Source of the DNA: Russula earlei
Taxonomy: Eukaryota > Basidiomycota > Agaricomycetes > Russulales > Russulaceae
Assembly: GCA_025769875.1 (NCBI GenBank)
Contig: JAGFNK010000077.1
Location: 62,001 to 126,000 of the forward strand
Length of the DNA stretch: 64,000 bases
Direction of reading: 5' to 3'
Shown: in pieces, positions 1 through 12,513 of the stretch
Layout of the letters: each line of letters begins with the position of its first letter
Position numbering within the stretch: position 1 is the first letter of the stretch
Position numbers and translations under genes: made by a program
The notes under the pieces: generated by a model
Database searches by the model: none
Seen by the model: only the letters and a program-made list of their open reading frames with translations
What the model was told of the DNA's origin: nothing

Positions 1-3000
1 GAAAGTTTGGGTGAGGGACAATAACTTGGTGTTGTTCCATCCACGAGTCCACGCTCGTTGAGAGTGAGTACACCTGATTGTTCGCATAGAGAATTGAGTC
101 GGTCTAGGAACCGAAGGACTACAAAGATTGGCATCGTCGAGTAACAACCATTGTCCTTCCTTGAGCGCGCTAACCAAAGGTCCATCCACCCATGTGAATT
201 GTCCAGCCATTTTCGGCGCCGCCAGCTCAGCCCGTAGCCCCTCTTGGAGCTCGATCTTTTCCTGGACCCAGTGATCGCTCAGATCTACGAGGCCATCTAA
301 AGTGTTTAATGCTGTCCTCAGTAGATCAGGCAGCAATTCGATGGGAGGTGGGTCGATGATGGCCGTCCTCAAGGGACCAAGATTGAGTAAAGTATGACTC
401 TTAGAACCACCAGGGGTACGCCAAACACTTTTCGAAAGCAAGAGCGTGCGACGAACAAGAGAAAGAGCGCGAAAATTGCTGTCGACTTGCTCGTAACTCC
501 CCAGGATATCCGTAGTGTCTGTGGCGTGGTTAATGGAAATCTCTTGGAGTGGATTGCCCCCCAACTCAGCCATTACACGCACAAGGGAGGTCTTGCCAGA
601 GTTAGGTGGCCCAGAAATGATAACAAGCCATCCTTGCTGGAGCGCGACACCCATCGCCTCGAGGGAGGGTAGATGAGCTTGAAGGATGACACCGGGCCGA
701 GAGGATGACTGAAAGGATGACTTCCGGTCAACGATAAAGTGTCCGATTCGTGCGCTTGACGAGGAGATGGACGGATGTGGCGCGTCAGACAAGAAGTCGC
801 TGGAAAAGTTGAATAACGAGTCAAACAACGTGCGGGCTGACTCCCTGTCCGAAACAGTCCGAAAGCGGGAAAGATACACGGTACGAAGATGGTGTACAGG
901 GTGAAGAGGAAGTGTTGTTTGCATGCGACAAAACACCCCACCGAAAGATGTCACGCAAATTGAATTCCCAAGGACTTCCGTTTCTTCCAAACGAATGTTT
1001 GATGGAAATTTCTTCCTCCAATCGCGAATTGTACACAATCATGCGTTGCAACCAGTCTTCTGAGTAGTTTGGGAACATATGCTTCGAGATCTGAAGAAGG
1101 TCAGCTGGCGTCAATGGATCCACGAAAACCTTCGTAAAACGATTGACGAAAGACTTGGGCAGGCCTTTGCGGCCACCACCTTGGTGTATGGGATTCTGAG
1201 CAGCAAAGATACGGAAAGACGGGTGTCGTGAGAAGGTCTGCCCTAACTCAGGCACATATACGGCTCCTCGGTGATCCAATACTGCGTTGAGCCCTTCAAG
1301 GACAGACTGCGGAGCCAGATTCATCTCATCAAGGAGAACCCAATGCCCTTCTTGCATAGCCTTAAGGAAATCGGCCTCTTTCCATGCAAACTCTCCCGGA
1401 CGTCCACCATCCACAGGTAGGTCCGCCCCAAACAAGTCTGCAAGGTCTGTTTGATCGGAGAGATTGATGCGGTACAGATGATACCCGCACACATTGGCAA
1501 GTGTAGGTTATGAGGCTAGTCTTTCCTACGCCAGGGCTTCCCTCAAGAAGTATGGGCTTCGTAATTTGAGAAGCTCGGACCACGCGCATCGCATTGTCTC
1601 GAGTTGTAGGTGCCTGAATGTCATAGGTATGTGGAACAGGCCTTCGGGCACCCCTAGGGATAGCAAATAGGCCCAGTTGGACGCAGTGATCGACATCGTA
1701 GCTGGTATAGCAGAGGAAGATCCTTCCGGGTTAATGGGAACCATTTCCTGAAGCTTTAGAACAGCATCAGCCTTGAGTTTGCGTAGGGCTAACATCGAAT
1801 AACCGGAGATCGCTGGCAAAGAACCCTAGGCCGTCCAAGCAAACCATGTGAGCAGCGTGGTGCTAGAGGGGGCAGGTAATTAAGGTCCGAAGATTCGCTT
1901 ATACGAACAACTCACAAAAATCTCATTGTCAGATATCGCCTTTGTCGTGGTGTTATCCAATATTGAGTTTGAAAATGTGATCCAAGCCTGGGAACAATCG
2001 GTCAAAAGTTTGACTATATGGTAGTATGGGGACTGACTATAATATCACGTAAACCGAATAGAGAAGGTTCGGATACACGATGGCTCAACCATTCGATGAA
2101 GTCGAGAATTAGAGGTGTGTATGGCTGGAGTTGTTCATGTCGCCACGAACTGACGATAATCTGTGTCAGGTCCGCTCTTTCATTCACAGGGGGGACCCAG
2201 ATCTCTGTAAACCTGTTGCGTAGAGCTGGTGACAAGCTCCTTTTTACCATAGTCTCCCCCGGGGTTCATTGTAGCAATGAGCCGAAAACACGGCGATGCC
2301 TCCACAACCGAGCCCTCAGTAGTGTCCCCCCCTTTCTCCGCTAGAACAATGATGCGCGCAGGCTCCAGAACGCTATTGAGTCGTTCTAGGACGGAGTCGT
2401 CCGCTAGTGAAATTTCGTCCAGTAAGAGAACTGTCACCAGCCTTCATCGCTTCAACAAGTGGGCCGTCGTGCCACTTCGAAGATCCCCGCAGTACGCTGG
2501 AGCTTCATTCTGACCTCCTGCACTTTGTTTGAATCGACAAGTTGAGATACCTCCAACTGATCTATAGCGGAGAGAAGTGAGGAGACATTGTTAGGGACAC
2601 CAGAAATACCACATTGCAATAGCAACGAAGAAACTTGGTCGAAGGTCTCTGCCTCCGCAGCAGCTTTGTTGCGGATAGGTCTCAAGCCACCAATGAGATC
2701 CGCCTGTTTCCGTGTTTTGATGGCAATTGAGGGAAAGCAAATGTTTGCTAACCGCATCCGCATAGACTTGACACACTGAGGTCTTTCCGGATCCGGTCTC
2801 ACCAACCAGGAGGACTGGTTCTTTGAAGCGCATAGCGCGGCCAACGAGAACGAAAATTCTTTGCATGGCCTTGGTCCAGACAATATTGGGCAACGAAGGA
2901 ACGTCAAAGCCAAGGAAGCCTCTCAGATCGTTTCCGAAACGATCGAAACTGTAAAGGGTGGCTTCGTCGATACGAACCTTCATGATAGATTCGATGACAC

Positions 3001-6000
3001 TCTTCACTACAGCCCTATCGTCCTCCCTGCGTGCGCGTTCTGCAAGAAGCATGTAACCGTTCTCAGCCAACTCCTGGTACCCCACTGCATCTCTGCCAGC
3101 CCAACGAAAGAGATCGCGGAGGGTGGCGAAGCCTTGCTTACTTTCGAAAACGCGGCTAATTTGTCGTCGTTTCTGTAATTCCCGGAATACAGCAACGATG
3201 CGCTGCGCATACGATGGGGCGATGCGACAACGTTGGCACAGAATCGTCTCGAGTTCCCCTTGCGGAACATCGTCGAAATGGACCTCCAAAAAACGACCTC
3301 GAAATGCACGTGACAACACTTTACGGCCGGCGTAGAGACCAGGAGGGTTCTGGGTGGCAAACAGGATGAAATGCGGGTGCGGCTTGATCACTTCTTGCGT
3401 CTCTGGTACAAAAAGCTCGCGGTTGTCATCCAACAGTCGGTTCAGCGCTTCAAGAACGTCGGTCGGTGCTAAATTTAACTCATCAAGCACCATCCAATCT
3501 CCGCGACGCAGTGCCTGGACGAGAAGACCGTCCTGAAAGACAAGCTTGCCGGAGACGGGATCGGAGATATAGGTTCCCAAGTATTCCTGGATGTCTGTAT
3601 GCTCGTGATTATTGATCCGGACGAAACGATGGCCCGTCCTCCTCGCCAAAAACTCGATGGCGCTTGTTTTCCCACTGGATGTAGGGCCTTCAATAAGGAC
3701 AGGAAACATCCGCGTGGAGATAATACGAGCGAGATCAATAAGCTTTCCCTCCACGGACGGCGTCATGATATAGTCATCGGTTGGAAGTTCATGCAGGTCA
3801 CCCTTTTCAAGATAGAAGGGGCCGAATTTAATAAAATCCTCTAGGGGGCGTGATTGGGGAGGCGCTGGTTCCTTGGCAAGTAGGAGACGGACGTTGCGGA
3901 TCCCGTTCAAGATATGCTTTTGGGCCAGGTTGGTAACAAGCTCGGCACTGGGGACGTCCAGAGTCATTGTAAACGCCATAAGACATCCTTCCCACAATGA
4001 CCTTCGTAGACCAAAGGTACGGGCATATTCTGTTGCGAATGTCAAAGACCTAGCCAATGTCCGCATGCTGAAGTGAGGCCGGCGGTTAGATCCATCAGCT
4101 ATTCGTGTGCTGGCAACAAGTGCCTTCACGGCGGTATAGAATTCCGCAACGTCCATGATCGCAGCTTTGTCACTGACTGCGGAAGGTCCAATATACTGAG
4201 CGATAACAGGCTAACAATGTCTCTCGATCTGCGTCGGGAGGCGGAACCTCGAATTCGGTGAAATAGGACCTGACGCTGGGCGGGAGGTCCTTCTTCCCAG
4301 CATCGGTCGCCGGATTCATGCAAGCAAAAATCCCGAAAGTCGGGATGCCTGGGGACTGGTTCCATCGAGCCCTGCTCAGTCAACGTGACAGAAGAAGTAG
4401 GGTCACGAAGAAGTGTTGAGACAGCTTCAAGTGTTTCTATACTTGCAAGATTGATCTCGTCAAGCAAGATCCTATACAAAGTCAGCCTCTTCAAGGACAC
4501 AAGGAGAGAACTATACACACCAATCTCCAGATCTCAGCGCTCTGACAAGTGGTCCCTCAACAAAACCCAATGCAAATTGGCCTTTTTTTGTGATATATTG
4601 CGCCTCAAACTGTTGGACATCTCGCTCAAACGCTGACCAGTTCCTTTCGGACTCCTGGAAGTGCGCTTCTTCCGTTCTACGGCGTTTTCGTGGGGCTCCT
4701 GAATCAGGAACCTCATGGTTATCTGGCCTGGGGAAGATAAGCGTTTGCTAGGTCGAACGAACTGGAACATACAAACGAACCTATTACTAGCCTCGCTCAG
4801 CTTGCTACGAATTCTATCCTTCGCTAGTCTCCGGCTTTCCTTCCATAGCCCCACAGCCCGCTTCCATTTCCCTTCTTTGACGGCCTTCCACGTGGACGCT
4901 TCGAACTTCACGTTCTTCTTCTGACTGAATGTACTTCGAAATAGGTCCAGGAATTGCAGTTGCAACTCAGAACCAGGAACGCGTGCATCGATTGGCTTGA
5001 AGGAACCAAGTAGATCGGAGGACTCAGTTTGTTGAGAGAGATTCACAGAGATGAGCGGGTGGTGGAGGAGAGATGCCAGATGAGTGATAATGCTGGTCTT
5101 ACCAGTGCCTGTCTCACCAGTGAGAAGGATAGGCTCGACCATTGAAACGCAAGTCGCTATTCGTGTCATGAGAGTCGCTGCAGGGCGATGGATCACAAAT
5201 GGACGCGTCTGTGGAGGCATGATATCTGACGTTGTCCGCGCCAACAACCTAATATGGCCCAAGCGCAGACCAACGGTGTGACCATTTGAATCCACTTCGT
5301 TGACAACCTCAGAGCCGTGTTGAAAAAGGAGCCAATCACATCTCTCCTGGGTGAGACCAAGATGTTTGGCAACAATAGAAGCAATAACGGTGGTGCGGGT
5401 GCGAGAAGCAGTAGTTAATGACCCTGCGCCAAAGAAAACATCGCGGGCTTCCAGGAACATCTCCTCGCGCAAAGTTGGATTAGGGAACACGGAAACAAGC
5501 ACGCCAGCATCACCTGATTCTGTAAGCGATGTAACAGGATCCACTGGGTGATACGAAGATGGAAGAAGAGCTTCCAAGCGTGAGCAATACTTCCGTAGGT
5601 CGCGAATGCCTATCTCCCGGTCAGTGGTGGTGGATCCTACCGCCTTCATGGCATCCCACAACATAACAATACCCAACGTCGCTGGGCCCAAGAGCTTCGG
5701 GAACTGAAGAGGAAATGATGAATGCGGAGCTCATCTGGAGTTGGGGTGGGGATGATAACTTCGTGGAACTTGTGCGCCCCGAAAAACGTGGGAGGGGGAA
5801 AGGGGTTATCACCGGATGTAGAAAGTGATCGTGTAGCAAAGATGGCAAAGTTCTCGGACTGCAACCAACTCCCCACGGCCTGGGATAGCAAGCTTCGCTC
5901 GTCCGCCGATCCACTTTCCAATGCACATTGACTCAACAAGGGCCTTCAATGACCCAAGGACCTCAGTACTTCCTTTGTCAGCATCTTGTAGAACGACCCA

Positions 6001-7269
6001 TCGTCCCGTTCTCATCGCTCGCGCGAGAACGCCCTCCTTCCATTCGAATGTACCTGGAGATTGTGTGGATTGTACATATGAACCAAGAAGAGACCTGCCA
6101 TCAACAGACATGTCTGCAAGGTTGATTGTGATAAGCTGGTTCTTGATGTCGGGGTAGAGCGTCGATGCCAGGTAAGACAGTATGAGTGATTTGCCCGAGG
6201 AAGGGGTCGATGTCAGAAGAACGGGAAGACGAAGTGATACATATAATGCTAGGGTCCGCAACGCATTGACTGTAGTGTTGGTGGGAACTAATGGGGTCGC
6301 TGGGGATCGTATCAACCATGTGAGGGCGAAACATGAGAACTCCATGAACACTAATGACACGAGGACTATGACAACACGTTAGAGGGCGACAATATAGGCC
6401 AACGGAACTCGCCTCAAATCGGATGGCCTTGAGTGATTATATCCTTGCCCCATAGAGAAATCCCGTGTGTCGGCCGCAATGGCGTTCCGTGATTCATGGA
6501 TTCGTTGCGCTTCGATGACAGGAAGGAGCCACCCATCGATGACATTGACACGTCCCCGAAGGTCTATCCCGAACTCCAATGGGCATTCTGTACAAGCCAT
6601 GGGACCGATAAGGTTATTCTCTAATGTTTCCCTTTCAGCCATGCCCATCCCACTCTGCATCGCGTAGCATCGTATAGCAAGGTAGCGGACTCCAAGATCT
6701 GGGTGTGGCGTCCAAAAAAGTCGAGAAAGAGGTTCCAGCGGCCAATTAAGCGAGCTTGGGAGCTCGGGATTGGCCATTAGAATACGGTAGTATGCAAGGA
6801 GCACACGTTGTAGGCGGGACGGAGGTGCTGTTTCAGGAGAACCACAAGTAAAGATCGCAGAAAGAGGTCCCGACTTGGGGACATGGATCTCGAAGGAAGG
6901 TGGAAAGAATGCTACGTGTAATTTATTATATGAAGACCGAGAACGCAGAGAACGCACTTACGGGAAGATTTCGGTGTGTGGCTGCAGCAAAAAGCACAAA
7001 GCGGATAACTTATCCTCTAATGCCTCTGAGGTTTCCAACCAACGCGCACATAGGTCAAGCAAAAGGGGACGAAAGGTTTCTGCGACGGCGCTCGTGCAAG
7101 ACGGCAGTAAAAGAAATCTTGACGCTAATGACAATATTTCTCCTGGTGATGCATCTACTGGGTTAGATTGAGAGTGAGAAGACCATTCAGGGAAATTTGA
7201 TGTGAATGCAAGAAATTGTGATTTGAGGTCAAGCGAAAGCGGGTCTCGCAGACGACCAAGCAGAGACAT
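1..7269 (-). CDS. MDN1: Midasin / Rea1 AAA+ ATPase, N-terminal half (runs off left edge)
   Basis: Midasin is the giant dynein-like AAA+ ATPase that strips assembly factors from pre-60S ribosomes in the nucleus. All six Walker A motifs are readable in order: PSSGKS near 6200, GETGTGKTS near 5110, GPTSSGKTS near 3690, GETGSGKTS near 2800, GSPGVGKTS near 1540 and GPPNSGKTS near 610. Walker B motifs follow (LLDEINLA, VLDELNLAP, LLDEISLAD, LLDEMNLAP, LLDDANLC). I chose the ATG at 7269 (MSLLGRL); an in-frame ATG lies at 7302. The family is near 4,900 residues, so the linker, acidic region and MIDAS domain lie beyond the left edge. Several introns are clear, for example near 1980-2035, 1860-1912 and 4475-4522. 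The frame breaks about 14 times, each fixed by dropping one base (108, 926, 1505, about 1700, 1823, 2233, 2432, 2475, 2704, about 4207, 4332, 5698, 5723, 5859). Family call is certain; intactness is not. Confidence 0.93.
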
Positions 7270-8381
7270 CGTCGAAGTGCATGCAAAGCAAGGGTCATGC
7301 ACCTGTTTGTGACACGTGACACGTCCGCTGAAATAGCTGTTAGTGGCTCGTGACCAGATTCAGTCACAAGATCTGGCACCTGACTTAAGGGTCTGGGAGA
7401 GGAGAAGGATGCTGGCTATTTGTGGTCGCCATGGCCATGCCCGAGCACCACTGCAGTGACATGACCAATAAGGTCTGTACAGTAACGGGGGCCAAGCATG
7501 GGAAAGTCTTATCGTTACTACCTAAAGTACTGTATATGTCACCCTTGATACGGTCACCAGCGTGACGGTAACTCTGTTTCAAGTCTCCATCACCGTTTGC
7601 GCTGGCGTACATTTTTCTGGTCCCCATGATTACTTAGGTGTTTGGGTCTCGAAACTCCTTGCTGACGATTACAGAGTATACAGAGCGGCTGCGTGGACCT
7701 GAAAACAAAACAAAATTGCAAATCGCACTCAAATAGCCTCGATAACACGATTTGTCTTTTTTCTGCATGCACGACCCCATGCACACGATACATCTATCAT
7801 GAGATCAGGTCCACTGCACCCCTGCACCCCTGCTCCCACTCGGTGTTCCATCCCGTTGATCGCGCTTCTCCCAACCCCAACCCGACGTTCGGCTCCGATC
7901 CATCGCCAGGACCAAGGACACCTGATTTTTATTCTCGGTCATCACTTTACATCATTGCGGAAGCGACCAGTCATATTGTCAAACCGACAAGCTAGTCACG
8001 GCCAATAAGTACTTGTTGGAGATTCCTCTCTGTTCGAATCCCTGACTCGGACATACGAAGACGCGATTCGAATCGGTTTGAATATTTTCAGTGTCCTGTC
8101 CATTCCCCCGTGGAGTTATAACTGAGAGTTATCCAAAAGATGGCATGGGCTCAGACCCGCTAAACTTTGTGGGATTCTGGTAGAACATGCAAATCCCTGC
8201 GGCCATGTGCCATCTCACCTCAACAAGCATGAAGATCTGATGTAGATCGTGCCTGTGCCCGGGGTCAACACAGACGATCTGGTGATTTCCTCATGCACCA
8301 TCGGGTTTCTGCGATTCACGATATAAATACCCAATACTGACCTCTTGACTGTTCACTCAGCCCGCCTAGACAGCCCTTCGC
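7270..8381. other. Divergent intergenic region between MDN1 and the decarboxylase
   Basis: No convincing coding sequence in either direction. It must hold the promoters of both flanking genes, which point away from each other. Only the decarboxylase side shows a recognisable core element. Confidence 0.5.
8322..8329 (+). promoter_or_regulatory. TATA box (TATAAATA) of the decarboxylase gene
   Basis: TATAAATA lies 53-60 nt upstream of the chosen ATG at 8382, a reasonable distance for a fungal core promoter with a short leader. Assignment is by sequence and position only. Confidence 0.5.
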
Positions 8382-11300
8382 ATGGAATCGGGACATGAAG
8401 ACACAGTTTCCTCTGCCCAGCTGGCCTTCTCCGTTGCTTCATTGATTCGAAGGCAGAGTCATGCGAAGCCAGAATCAGCTGCTGCTTTGGACTCTCTGGG
8501 AGATGGTCACAACGCCGCATGCGCCTGGTTTTAGGCCCTAAGGCTGAGAATGCTGAATATCTCAAACTGTACGTGCAGACGATTTTGGAGGACCTCACGC
8601 AATGCAGACGGAACTTTTCTTCAGAAGACGAGGTTAGTTCATCATGTCACTGTCACATAGCAATCCACATAACGGTTAAATAGGACTTCGTCGATGCACA
8701 GATAACATCCTCCCCTGCATTCAAGAAGAGTATGTCCGTACTAAGAACCAATCTCGAATTCCTTTCTGGGCTACTCCCACAACACTCTGTCCCATTCTAT
8801 TCCCCTCGCTACATGGCTCACATGGTGAATGATGTCTCCATGCCTGCGACACTCGGATATCTCATGGGACTCATGTACAATCCTAACAATATCTCACCCG
8901 AGGCTGGCCCTCTTACTCACATCATTGAGTACGATGTTGGGCAACAACTCTGTGGTATGCTCGGGTACAACGCACAATTAGGGCAACAAGCCACCACGAG
9001 ATGGCCCAACTGCATGGGGACATATCACCTGTGATGGGTCTGTCGCAAACATGGAATCTATGTGGTGAGGCCCTCGAGCTTATCGTGGCGATATTTATAG
9101 TTCATCGTGTATCCCATTCACCTTCGTTGACAGGGTTGGTGAGTATATCTATGTCGTCTCCCCAACTTCTCTGTACTCACTCGCGCAGCGCGAAACCTGA
9201 AATATTACCCACTTGCTTTGAAAAGAGCAGTCGACAACGAACCTTATCTAGCGCCCGTCGCTGCACAGTTTAAGGTCAGGCTTTGCACTGGGAAAGAGAA
9301 AGTTCTCGCAGACTGCAAAGCGTGGGATCTTCTCAATCTGACTCCCGATGAGGTCGTCTCTCTTATTTCTCGTCTCTCGGAGACATTGGGGCTTTCGGCA
9401 CAAGCTGTACAGGCCATGATGAAAAACTACCTCATCCAAACAACGGGTAAAGATGATCTCGAGAAATATTTCGGAATCCAACAACCGCCACGATATTTGT
9501 GTCCAAAGACCAAGCATTATTCATGGCCGAAGGGCGCGGGTAAGCCACGTTTCGAGTTGTAAGGGACAGCTGCCAATGCCCCTTTGAAGCCGTCACCGGC
9601 ATCGGATCAAGGAACATTATAGGTGTCCCTGTTGACGAGCAAGCGCGAATGGAATGGAAGACCCTTGACAAGCTCCTTGCTGAATCCTTAGCGCGCCGCC
9701 AAGCTGTTTACGCGGTTGTGGTGATTATGGGGACCACTGAGCATGGCTCCGTTGACCCACTTTCAAAAGTCATTGCCCTCCGTCGCAAATACCAGAAACG
9801 GGGCTTATCGTTCTTAATACATGCCGACGCAGCTTGGGGAGGATACTTCACATCCATGCTCGTGCCCAGCCCCCACAGTGAAAGCCGCCTTGACGATCCT
9901 ACGTTTTTCTTAAATACATACGTTAAGAACGAGTTGCGCCACCTGCGATTCGCAGATTCCATTACTATTGACCCTCATAAGAGCGGCTACACCCCGTTTC
10001 CCGCAGGTGCCCTGTGCTACAGGGATGGCCGTTTGCGGTGCTTAGTCACATGGACAAGTCCCGTTCTGGGCACTGTCGAAGAGGGCGCGACGGAGATGGG
10101 TGTTTATGGTATCGAAGGAAGGTGTGTACGCGTCATGCATGTTATAACACTGTCCGGACGCTTAATCTCCTTCACCAGCAAACCGGGTGCAGCACCCGTC
10201 GCTGTGTGGCTAGGCCATGAAGTAATTGGCTTACACAAGAGCGGTTTTGGCTTCCTTTTGGGACAAGCTGTGTTTACATCCATGAAGGTGAGTTATGTGT
10301 CCATGTTTCATTGTCCCAACAAGAATTTGTTACAAGATGTATGGACACTGGGCAACCATGTCGCTGGATCACTCCAAGCTCCTCATCGTCCCCTTCCGAC
10401 AACTCCCAAGCGAAAGAATTCGAAACGCGTCACCGAGAAAGGTGGACGAGGAACGTCGTTTCATAAAGGATGTACTCCTCGGGTGCACACGAGAGGAGCT
10501 TGCCAAAGACCCCAAAGCCTGTGCTCTCATGCGACAGATGGGATCCGATCTCGTGGTCAATTCATTCTCATGTAATTTCCTCGTCGACGGGGCCATCAAT
10601 CAAGACATCTCGGAGGCAAACTATCTGAACGCGCGAATATACGACAGGCTCTCGCTTAAGAGCATGACAGAGAAGCTCGAGGACAAAAAGATCATTATCA
10701 TGTCCAGTGTGCTATCGCAGAATGAATACGGAGCATGCCTCACAAAGTTCAAGGAGCGCCTTGGCCTCCGAGGAAAAGAAGATCTTTACGTACTCGTCAA
10801 CGTGTCTATGTCCCTATTCATCTCGCCTTCAAATTTCGAGCAAGTCCTTGCAGATGCCTTCCGTGAGGTAGCGGAGGAAGAAGTCGAGGTAGGGTCACTG
10901 TATGCAGGGATGATTTCAGGTTTGAATTAATTCTGAATGAACAGGTCTCTGTGGCGCGTAACAGATCAAAGCCCGCTTTACGAACCTTTGTTCTACAGGG
11001 AAGTGGCCCTGTCAGCTTAGTCCACATGCCTTGTTTTGGCACGGCTAGCCAGCGTCGACAGTGCATTTTAAGCGGTGAATTGACGGATGCAGGTCTCAGG
11101 GTATACTTGGAAGCAAAGACGGCAGATCCTACTTCTACCTATCTGGCGTGCACCCTCGACAGGGAAGATATTTCAACCATCGTTCGGCGGAAATCATTCA
11201 GATGCCTGATATCGAAGCTGACAGCCGACGGGTATTTCTTTTATTCGCCTAAATAGACTTCGACTCTGATTGACATCAATACGTAGCACGAGGGCTATTG

Positions 11301-12008
11301 TGGAAGCGGAGGTGAGGAACATAAGGGCCATCAAGAATCGGTCGCTGTGCTCTCGTCACCTCGACATCGTCTACCCTTCGAGGATGCCATTCTACCTCTA
11401 CGGAACCGATGAAGAAATGCACATTGACCACGTGATCCTCCGCGCGCCAAATGCACAGGTGTCAGCAGGCGAAGTGACCGTTGACATCGTCGAAGGAAGC
11501 GCGTCCGTTTTCGCTGCCGGGCTGAAGAGGGGCCTCATTGCCGTTACGGACACCCTCCCAGAGCAATTAATGCAACCGTTCAACTCGGACCGCCTGAAAC
11601 GCTTCTTCCATCCAGGAGCCAAGTACGACATGTCCATATACATCGACTGGAAAGCCGCCTCAACCCCGGGGCCTGGCCTTTGCGACAAACCGGGCGAGGC
11701 CATCGCACGCGCGACTATTACCTTTGGTAGCAATACCTTCGTGGACGAATACATGATTAATCTCGATGGGTCAATTATCACGTCACAACCTAACAAAAAA
11801 GACAATGACCTTCCCTGCGACCGCTTCCACTTCGCATGACCACCCCCTCTTTCGTGGCCACACACCAAGTGGGTCAACACATGGACACGCGGCCACAGAA
11901 AGCGGGCAAAGTTGGCGTGAAGTATGGGACCTAGCCCTCGCGGACCGGCAATTTGAGGACCTCACCTTGAGCCAGCTCGACCGGTTCGACATCCCTAACC
12001 TGTGGTAG
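8382..12008 (+). CDS. PLP-dependent aromatic amino acid decarboxylase with appended C-terminal domain
   Basis: Group II pyridoxal-phosphate decarboxylase. The fold starts at FLSGLLPQHSVPFYSPRYM (about 8760), followed by WGHITCDGSVAN, the cofactor-side HADAAWGGYF (about 9820) and the lysine motif DPHKSGY (about 9970). After about 10,900 a further ~300-residue region follows (GELTDAGL, HIDHVILRAPNAQ, FFHPGAKYD). This second domain is the layout of the non-canonical aromatic decarboxylases known from agaricomycetes, including tryptophan decarboxylases; substrate here is inferred. Introns include 9065-9133 and 9139-9188 around a 5-nt microexon, one at 9540-9590 and one at 10285-10330. Frame breaks: a missing T near 8527-8532 (AWF then LGPKAEN), an extra G at 8981 and an extra A in the A6 run 11795-11800, after which the end SQLDRFDIPNLW reads on. 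The start at 8382 depends on the first break; an ATG at about 8518 is the alternative. Confidence 0.85.
9134..9138 (+). other. 5-nt microexon (GGTTG) of the decarboxylase
   Basis: The exon ending at 9064 (ESM plus TG) and the exon starting at 9189 (RNLKYYP frame) join in frame only if GGTTG is kept between two introns. The result is ESMW-V-ARNLKYYP, as the family demands. Both flanking introns have GT...AG ends (9065-9133 and 9139-9188). Confidence 0.75.
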
Positions 12009-12443
12009 TCGACTGGATTAGACACGGAGAGCGATGATACTTGCTCGAGTCCCGTGCCCTTGACCCATCGAGAGCTACCCTTTGTTAAAATTTCACTTGT
12101 TCTCCTATTTCTCTCATTATGGTTTTTTTCAAGCCTTCGAGTTGCCTATTGACGAAAGGAGTATTGACAAGGGACACGCAGGTGAGCGCCCAGGAATCTA
12201 TCTTTCGAGCGCTGGAATCTTTGGTTGGGACGATCTTTCTGGCAGGGACAGATTATGTTAGTAATTTATTGCCTTCCACAAGGAAATGTATGATGTTTAT
12301 GTAATTGCCCTCGCAATTTTTTTTTTTTCATTTGAATGGTGAAGTTGTGTGGCGGTGGTGGCGAACGTGATACTTCACCTGTGGCCCTGCCGCATTCATT
12401 CATTAGAAAATAAAAAAGTGTCCTATCACGTGTTCGACGCGTC

Positions 12444-12450
12444 TATTTAA
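12444..12450 (+). promoter_or_regulatory. TATA-like element upstream of RanGAP
   Basis: TATTTAA lies about 65 nt before the RanGAP start codon, after a 430-bp spacer that carries a T9 tract near 12320 and no gene. Confidence 0.3.
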
Positions 12451-12513
12451 TACAGTCGACCCTGGCCTTGCCTGCGTCTGCACAATCTCCATTTATCAGT
12501 CCCTCTCGTCGAA

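Noticed and set aside
4620..4790. Apparent frameshift in MDN1 before RKRRRTEEAHFQ
   Set aside because: A 51-nt GT...AG intron with a phase-2 donor after SEASN restores the frame, so no error is needed.
1..7269. Euplotes-style programmed +1 frameshifting in MDN1
   Set aside because: Shift sites share no stop codon or slippery heptamer, and neighbouring long genes have no such sites.
8021..8050. GTTCGAATCC resembling a tRNA T-loop
   Set aside because: The flanking bases do not form a 5-bp T stem, and no matching acceptor, D or anticodon arms are found around it.
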